NCBI GenBank assembly: GCA_021292165.1
Contig: CM037878.1
Span: 8,424,857-8,488,856 of the forward strand
Origin: Shinisaurus crocodilurus
Taxonomy: Eukaryota; Chordata; Lepidosauria; Squamata; Shinisauridae
Reading direction: 5' to 3'
DNA length: 64,000 nucleotides
The position numbers were made by a program, and so were the translations under genes. Positions 39,201-48,700 of this stretch are shown in pieces; positions within the stretch are counted from its first letter, which is position 1, and each line of letters opens with the position of its first letter. Under the pieces are notes generated by a model. The model searched no databases. It was not told the origin of the DNA and was given only the letters and a program-made list of their open reading frames with translations.

Positions 39201-42200
39201 GGGGGAGGAAATTCCACAAGTGTGGGGGCCACCACTGAAAAGGCCCTGATCCTGATAAATGCCAATCTGATCCATCTTAGTGTCAGGGTCAAGGGGAGCC
39301 AATTTTGCACCCACACTTGCTTGCCCTGCATTAGTGGGGTGTCCAACTAGCTCAGTTGGAGGTCTATAAAAGGGCCTCCCCCAGCTGCGCACCCCCGCTG
39401 TCAAGTAATTGCAGGAGGTCTACAAGATCCTACCTACGTGGTACGACTCTCCTCTCTTTTTCCTGTCATGGAAGTGACGCTGCAGAACCAAGGGGTTGTC
39501 TGCTTTCTGGTGAGTGAGGAGGAAATACTCCCTGCTCAGTCTAAAGGAGCAACTTAAAATCTAATGATCACAATCCACCAGGATATTCTCCTGAGCAAAC
39601 CCTGTCAAAATGAATGGGTGCTCCGCAAGAGGACATCCCAGTGGATTATGCTCTATGGCAGTATTCCCCAACCTTGGGGTCCCCAGATGTTTTGGGCCTA
39701 CAACTCCCAGCATGCCCCAGCCAACATAGCTGGCTGGGGCATGCTGGGAGTTGTAGGCCCAAAACATCTGGGGACCCCAAGGTTGGAGAACACTGCTCTA
39801 TGGTGATAACTGTTGCAGCTTCTTGCAAGAGGAAATGGGTTGGGAGTACGGATGGGCAAATCTGTTAATTTCTGTTCTGCTCACATTCATATTTTTCTAC
39901 CCTTATTTCATTTCGGCCCAATTCCGCATCAGCATATGATTTTTTTTTAATGTCCACATGAATATTCATATGCATTTCAGGCACACTTCTCCTAATATAT
40001 GTATTTTCAGCATACTTTCCCCCAATATACGTATGCATTTTGGGGCAGACGTTTTGCTAAGATACGCACTCTTGCAGGCTGTTTTTCCTGTTGCGATGCA
40101 ATTCCCGCGCATTCCTGTTCCACTGTTGCGCACATTTTTGCGTGCCTCTTTTCTTTTCTTTTTCTTTTTGAGTGGCGAACTATATTGCGAAATTCGGAAA
40201 AGTGTGCAATTTTGGTGTGCAAATTGGGTCCCGGGTTGCTTATTGGTTCGGGAGTTTGCATGAAAAATTCGAACAGAATGAATTCATATCATCACCCATT
40301 CCCTGGGCTTCACGTGATTCAAGCCCCCCCTTCTCTTCCGAGAGATGCTACCCCAGGAACCAGAGAGGCCTCACCTTGGTTTTTTTTTTTTTTGTCAGTT
40401 CTGCCTTTTGCTCTCTCATTCTAGCTCCTTCACCAGGAAAACATCAGTGATGATATGGAAGACCTCATCATCCTGCAGCTGTGCAGTCAGCTGAAGGCAA
40501 GCAGAGCTGAACTCCGATCCCTTTCGCTCAGTGGAATGCTCCACCTGACCGCTCATCCAGAGAAGGTAAGAAGGACAGATCTACCAGCAGGGCCGGTGCT
40601 ACCATTAGGCCAACTAGGCAGCTGCCTAGGGCGCAGGGCTAAAGGGGGCACCAGAAATGCCTTTTTTAAAAAAAATACAGCGCTAAAATGCGTATTTTAC
40701 CAAGTTGGGGGCGCTAAATATCTGATCTTGCCTAGGGCACCAAACTGCCTTGCACCAGCCCTGTCTACCAGCAGATCCCAATCTACCATTTGCCCATCAG
40801 CTGTGCTGCACCTGGCCTTGCAGGTGCCCTTCTCAGCCCTGCTTTTAACTAGAGATGCCAGGGGGATTGAATGTGATCTACCCTTGAGATGATAATGATG
40901 TTTCATCTGCTAATGGAATAAAAATCTAGTGGAAAGCGTCCTAGGGTGCTTCCAGGTGGACAGCGCCTAGCAGTACCAATCAAAAGGCACTGTGCAGCTC
41001 ATTTCCGTCTTCTCTTCCTAAAAAAGGTTTGTGTGTATGGAAAGAGAAAAGATGGGCAAAGTGATGGGCAAACACAGGAGGGCTATAAGTGGAAGACAAC
41101 ATTGTCTGCCCCCCCCCCCCCACACAGCTACTGTAAAATGCCATGCATGGGGCAGGGCGATTGTACAATGAACGCCTCATTTGGAGGTGCCCCTAGATGC
41201 CAGGATTCAAAACAACAAAGTGAAATGAGATGGTGGATCAAGTGCACGTCTTGGGTTCTTATAACTGCCAAAATCTTATCCTTTTAAAGCCTACTCAGAA
41301 GTACGCAGGAGGACAAACCCCTGAACGTCTTCTCAGACGTAGGCAGAACTGAATTACTCAGCAGCACTTTCAAATAGCAACCCAGATGCCAAGCCTCTGC
41401 ATGTCTACTCAGAAGTAAGCATGAGTATGAGCGGCATGCCTACTCATAAATAAGCAGGACAAGCCTCAGAAGTAAGCAGGACTAAATCACTCAGCAGCTT
41501 CCTCCCCAGGCACTGCCCACTTTCCCTTGCAGCGGTGGAGGCTGATGGTTCCAATGTCAGCGGGGCTGCATATCCGCTCCGGATTTTACTCTGAACTTTA
41601 AAGGACCTATCCATGGTACCAGACCTATTTTTGGGGGTATGGTTCAGCACCACGGATAGCTCCTTTAAAGTTCAGACTGAAATCCAGAGCGGATATGCAG
41701 CCCCACTGACATCGGAGCTACCAGTCTCCACTGCCTTGCAGGAAAAGCTTGTCTCTGATCAGCAGCTGATCAGAGATAACAGCTTTTCCCTGCTGGGGAG
41801 AGGCACAGGGCCTAGGGGCGGGGAGCTGGTGAGCTGGACAGGGAAACCCTGCAGGCCAGCATGTCTCCTTGCCTGGGCTATAGAATTCTTCATGCAGTTG
41901 TGTGATAAACTGAGAACATTGTACATGTAGATCTCACACCTTACCCATTCTGCTGGACAGCATAGGTCACTGGGGTTAGGAGCTTGTTTTTTGTGAGATC
42001 TGTTGTGTGCAGGGATGTTGAAGAGTCCTTGGTCTCGAGTCACGAGTCGAGTCACGAGTCTTCGGACCCGAGTCTCAAGTCCGAGTCCGAGTCCTTTGTC
42101 CAAAATGGTGACTCATGAGTCACGAGTCACGAGTCACTCCCAAAGCTGACTCCACGAGTCCCTATTAAAATCAATGGGGTTTTTTCCCAACAAAATAAGG

Positions 42201-42948
42201 CTATTTCACACTCAGAGCAGCCACACAGAGTAATCTCAGGTCCTTCTTCTGCCTCTCCCAAGTACGCAACACATCAATCAAAATAAATCTTGACACACTG
42301 TTGGGGCTGCACTCCTGGTAGCCGTCCATAGTGGCCGAGCAGCGGCACACCTCGCTTCCATGCGCTCTTCGCCGGCAATCACGCTCCTCTCCACTCCTTC
42401 TGGCGCAGCCCAGGGATGTTGACGAGTCCTTGGTCTCGAGTCCCGAGTCGAGTCTCGAGTCCCATTAAAAATATTGGGACTCGAGTCCGAGTCGAGTCAG
42501 AGGGGGGACTCAGTCCGACTCACGAGTCGAGTCCTCGAGTCCGAGTCCCCATCCCTGTTTATTCCTCACAAAATCAGCAGGAAGAAGCGAGCCCCGTAAT
42601 TTAGCCGACCCTTCCATTTTGCCCTGGAGGTTTGTGACTGGGCCTTTCTTCGTGTCCTGCCTGCTGCAGATGGCGAAACTGAAGCCGGCACTGCCGGACA
42701 TCTTGTCCAGGCTGAAGGAGTCAAACAGAGAGGTGAACGTCAAGGCGCTCAAAGTCCTGCCGTGCCTCTTGAAGAGCCTTGAGGGCGAGGAAGTGAACGC
42801 CCTCACCGCGGAGGTGGCTGCCAGGGTGATCCCCCTCTTTGATGATGTGAGTCCGGTCTGGGGAGACATCTGCGTGGGAAGGAAAAGGGGGCAACTGGGG
42901 TGCTTAAAAGGTCTAGCGCTGGGAATGGTACTTCATCGTTGATGTTCC

Positions 42949-42999
<51 letters not shown>

Positions 43000-43788
43000 A
43001 TCGCCCATCTGACCGGCCACCGGCCACCCTGGGCGATGTACAAAGGATAAAAACAAGATAAAATACATTTAAAACAATATAAATTTTTTTAACATCTTAA
43101 CCCACCCCATATTCCCGCCTGAACAGCCAGGTTTTTAATGAGCGGCGGAAGCTCAGCAGAGAGGGGGCATGGCGGAGGTCACTCGGGAGAGAGTTCCACA
43201 GTACGGGGGCCGCCACAGAAAAGGCCCTCTTCCTCGTCCCCACCAGTCTAGCTGCTCTGGCTGACGGGACAAGGAGAAGGCCGTCTGTGGCAGATCTTGT
43301 TGAGCGGCCCACTTGGTGTTGCTGGAGACGCTCCTTGAGATAGACTGGGCCGGAGCCGTATAGGGTTTTAAAGGTCAGAACCAACACCTTGAATTCGGCT
43401 CGGCAAGCAACTGGTAGCCAGTGCAGCTCCTTGAGCACTGGCGTGATGTGGTCCCGCCGGCGGCTGCCTTTAACCAGGCGAGCCGCCGCATTCTGTACCA
43501 GCTGTAGCTTCCGAACCGTCTTCAAGGGTAACCCCACATAGAGCGCATTACAGTAGTCTAGGCGAGAGGAGACCAAGGCATGAACCACTGAGATATGGCC
43601 TCTCCCTCACCAGCCTGCCTGTTGTCCTCTTTGTTCCACCCAGCTGACCCTTGAATTGGAGGGATGGTAAGGCACAGGGATTTCCAATCCCTTTTTAAGC
43701 TTGTGCGTGACAGCTTTTCCACTGGGTTTTCCTAGCTTAAGACTGAGCATCCCACAGTTAGGACTTCCCATCCAATAGCCCTGTTTGG

Positions 43789-43819
<31 letters not shown>

Positions 43820-45698
43820 CCATTTCCCATCGAGAACAAGAACCACATAAGAACCCTCCAGAGAAAAAACAGGAGAACATAAGAACTTGCCTGGGAAAAA
43901 AAACAGCTTAGTCCAACCTTCCCCAATCTGATGCCCTTCAGATGTGCTGGCTGTGCTGGTTGGGCATGATGGGTGTTGTAGTCCAGCATGTCCGGAGGGC
44001 GCCGGGTAAGGGAAGGCTGGAAGACATTCTCCGTTCTTCCCTTTTTTTTTATTTTAAAAACCTGATCCGGGTTCCCTTTCATTAAGTAGCAGCTGGAAAC
44101 CCCTTCCCACCTCCTCACTGCTGAGAGGTGGGCCAATCTCACCCAGCCCAGGTTTAAAGCATCCCATATTTTGCTATGAAAAACTGTGATCTAGTTCTGA
44201 CCCATTTAAGTATGGAATACTTCTAGGATGCTCACTAGCCTAGGTTAATCAGTTTTCAACTGTTTTATTTCCTTTATGCGGCCGGTCTGATTTCCTTCTT
44301 CCCCTTATAGATTTCATAGACCATAGAGTTGGAAGGGGCCTACGAGGCTATCGAGTCCAACCCCCCTGCTGAATGCAGGAAACGAGAGGATGGGGTCTCC
44401 CATCCAAGTAATCACCAGGCCTGGCCCTGCTTAGCTTTCCACGCTCACAACGGAAATCCCGTTGTCCCAAGGGTCTGGGGAGAACTGCATTCCCCCCCTT
44501 TGACGGATTTTAGGATTATTCTGGATCTCAGGGAGTCCTGTATGCATGTTAGCTTGGACCCGGCCCTTCTCTGGCACAGAGCAGCGTGACTTGGACTGGT
44601 TTCCCCCCCCCCCCTCCTTTCTTGGCACAGGCATCCAACAAAGTGAGGCTAGCCGCCATCTTCACCTTCAACTCTCTCTACGAGGTCATCGGACGGAGCG
44701 GCAAGGAGCAGATGAAAGAGTTTGCCCTTCAAAGCCTGGTGCCGCTGATGGTGCATCTCCAGGACGACAGTCTCCCAGTGACCCAGGTAGGCTGCCAGCA
44801 GGGATGGGGACTCGGACTCGAGGACTCGTGAGTCGGACTGAGTCCCCCCTCTGACTCGACTCGGACTCGAGTCCCAATATTTTTAATGGGACTCGAGACT
44901 CGACTTGGGACTCGAGACCAAGGACTCGTCAACATCCCTGGGCTGTTGACGAGTCTTCTGGCTGTGCCAGAAGGAGCGCGATCACCGGTGAAGAGCGCAT
45001 GGAAGCGAGGCGCGCCGCTGCTCAGCCACTATGGACAGCTAACAGGAGCGCAGCCCCAACGATGTGTTGAGATTTATTTTGATTGATGTGTTGTTGTGGG
45101 GGGTTTGGGTTAGGGTCAGACATTTTGGGTTTGGCTGCCTCTGCCTGCCTGTTTGGGGCTCCCAGCCTCCTCTGCCTGCCTGGTCTCTTCTTGACCTGTT
45201 CAACAGTTGAATTGTCCAAGACAAAGGCCTCTGCCTGCCTGCTTTGGGGTTCCCTGCCTCCTCTGCCTGCCTGGTTATTTTGGGTTTGTCTGCCTGGTCT
45301 GTTCTTGCCCAAATCAGTGGCAGAGTTTTGAAATAAAAAGGCACACTTGTGCCTAGAATTTATTTAAGCCACACATCTGAAGCAGCCTTATTTTGTTGGG
45401 GGGAAACCCCATTGATTTTAATAGGGACTCGTGGAGTCAGTTTTGGGAGTGACTCGGGACTCATGACTCGTGAGTCACCATTTTGGACCAAGGACTCGGA
45501 CTCGGACTCGAGACTCGGGTCCAAAGACTCGTGACTCGACTCCTGACTCAAGACCAAGGACTCTTCAACATCCCTGGCTGCCAGGCGTGCAGGGTTTCGC
45601 AGGCCCTTGGGCGAGACGCCCACAAAGAGACCCCTCCTCCCTCAGTGAATCTACCTTCTCACCGCCATTGTCACCAGTTGCTGCTGCTGCAGTGCTGC

Positions 45699-45737
<39 letters not shown>

Positions 45738-48700
45738 CCATCGCTGCCACTGGCTTGCTTGACACGGCAGAGAGCCAGTGAGCAAGTAGGCCGTTGGCAT
45801 CTCCGACACCTGCTTCTCACCACCAACACCACCACCACCAACACCGTTGCCTGGAACAGAACAAGAGCGGCAGGGGAACAAGCAGGTTGCAACAGGGAAG
45901 AGGGGAAGCAATTCGGGGGGGGCACTCTTGTCAGGGCCCCCCCTGCTGAGGTGTGGGCCCTCGGCAGCTGCCCGACCGTGCCGGCCCCCGGATGGCAGCC
46001 TTGAGGGTACAGGCAAGCAGTTCGGTCCTCTGGCTTGTATTTGCGAAAGGGAAGGATGAATTGTGGTGTATGTCCCCATGAGCTTTATGGTCAGCGCATG
46101 CTTTAGAACAGTGTTCTCCAACCGTGGGTCCCCAGATGTCTTTGGCCTACAACTCCCAGCATGCCCCAGCCAGCGTCGCTTTTCCTCCTTTTATAATTTT
46201 CTTTTTGTAATTTTATCCTGGAAGACAATCTTACTCGGTCACGAGTGATCGCCCACTACTACTTGGCTCAACAATACTACAAGTGAGAAGGATCTTGGAA
46301 TTGTTGTAGATCACAAGCTGAATATGAGCCAGCAATGTGATGTGGCTGCAAAAAAAGCAAATGCTATTTTGGGCTGCATTAATAGAAGTATAGCTTCCAA
46401 ATGGCGTGAAGTACAAGTTCCCTTCTACTCAGCACTGGTTAGGCCTCATCTTGAGTACTGCATCCACTTCTGGGCACCACACTTTAAGAAGGATGCAGAT
46501 AAACTGGAAAGGGTTCACAGGAGGGGCAACAAAGATGATCAGGGGACTGGAAACAAAGCCCTATGAAGAGAGACTGAAAGAACTGGGCACGGGTAAGCCT
46601 CAAGAAGAGAAGACTGAGGGGAGACACGATAGCGCTCTTCAAGTACTCGAAAGGTTGTCACACACAGGAGGGCCAGGATCTCTTCCCCACCATCCCAGAG
46701 TGCAGGACACGGAATCATGGGCTCCAGTTACAGGAGGCCAGATTCCGGCTGAATGTCAGTATTGTCAGGAAGAGCTTCCTGACTGTTAGAGCAATAAGAC
46801 AGTGGAACCAAGGTACCCAGGGAGGTGGTGAGCTCTCCCACTCTGGAGGCATTCAAGGTGCGGCTGGACAGCCACCTGTCTGGGATGCTTTGACTTGGAT
46901 TCCTGCACTGAGCAGGGAGTTGGACTCGATGGCCTTATATAGGCCCCTTCCAACTCTACTATTCTATGATTCTATGAAAAAATCACACACACACACACAC
47001 AGATCAACTAAGCTTTTAAAAGCCTCCTTTGACGCTAATGGCATCTTTAAAAGCCTCGATGCATTGTGGAAGGAGGCAGGGAAATACCTTATCTCTGGTC
47101 ACTGATCAGGGATAAAGGCAACAGGGAAACGGGTGGCCCGGATGGGGACCTCTTCCAGGCCTCTACATTGTAGAGGGTGGGATTCACCCCGAGCAAGAGG
47201 CTGGGAAATGGATACGGCAGCGTCGAGAGTAGACCAGCCCTGAGGTAGATCACATAGAACTGGCTTCTCCGGGCCAGGATTGGCATCCAGCTCTGGCCAA
47301 GTCCACAGTTGCTGGGCCAGCCTCGCTCTGTCCTCACAGGAGTCTATGGAAGGACCGGTGGGAGCCTAACTGCTTCCTTTCTGTCCGCCATCTAATCTTG
47401 AGTGTGAGTTTCTACTAGTGCCTGCAAGGGAAACCATGATTCCCCCTCTCCGCTCTCCTGCAGGCATGCTGGCTTGCTCTGAAGAGAACGGACCGGTTTC
47501 TCAAATCTTTCATCCAACTGTCAATCCAGGAAAGCGACTCCCGGAGTTTCTGCACAAGCCTGGTGAGTGAGTGGTCCTTGCTTGCATCCATTGCTGGGGA
47601 GGAGGCCAGGGCACCCTTTTCTCTGCAGAGACTGACGAAAGGGGGAGAGTCCATGCTCACTTGTGAGGAATGCGTTGTTCCGTTCCTTTTTTAAGGAAGG
47701 AAAGGGGCCCCCTCACTCACTCACTCACTCACCCCCTCTCTCCCCTTTCGGTCCTGCCGCCTCCCAGGTGAAGCGCTACAGAGAACAGGGGGAAGGCATC
47801 CTCGTGGAGCAGGCGTTCGCTTACCTGGAGAACCCCCGGAGAGCTCTGAGAGATGGAGCGGTCAAGCTGTTAGGCAAGCATCACCATCATCAGCCCCCCC
47901 CCCCAATGTACATGGTACTTTCCACAGTCTGTTTTAGCAGTAACAACAAAAAGTTAGTTCCCTGCCCCATGGAGCTTACAGTCTACATTTCAACGGGGGA
48001 AACAAGGGGGAGAAGGGAAGAGGTCAAAGGGAACAAATGTGAGCAAATCCAGTGATAGCCTCTGTTTTAGCTGGGGATGAGGACAAAGGGGGTTAAACAA
48101 TAAGATTTCCTTAATTATTTAGAACTTTTCTTCTGCTCTCTTGGTGGCAGGCCTCAAGGGTTACCTGCTCCGGCCCTTAATTTTTTACTCACCTCCAAAG
48201 CAAGCTAGAGAGGCCCACTTTCCAGAGGTCAGGAAAATGAATGAACAAAGCTCTAAAAATGCTGCTGTTTCTGTGATGGGGCTAATCATTTTGACTTGCT
48301 CCTAATTGCACTGGCGCGTGTGAGCTGGTGGTCACTGTGGTGTTGCTTGGTGCCGGAAAATTCCTGGGCTGAGCACCCCTGGCCCTTCCTTCTAAGTACG
48401 CTTCTGCCCCACCCACCACCCACCTCTCTTACACCAGGCTCTGGTTGGACCTCCTACAGGGGGGGGGGGGGACCTTGGGTTTCTTGTAAAAAAGGCAAAG
48501 CAGGTCCCGCAAGGCTGAAGTCTGCCCACCCCTCTCCGAAGGGCTCCTCTCGGCAAGAACGACGTCTGCTATAGATAGTTCCAAGGTCTCTTGCCCAGAC
48601 TGAGGGAAGGCAACAGAACTTGGAGCTATACACAGCAGACAGGGACACCCGATTGGCTTGCTGGGGGGGGGGGTCACCTGATTCCAAGGACCAGGGGGAT

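Noticed and set aside
43097..43588. Intact host gene on the minus strand
   Set aside because: The 163-residue product is the C-terminal part of an L2 LINE ORF2, followed by an L2-type 3' tail.
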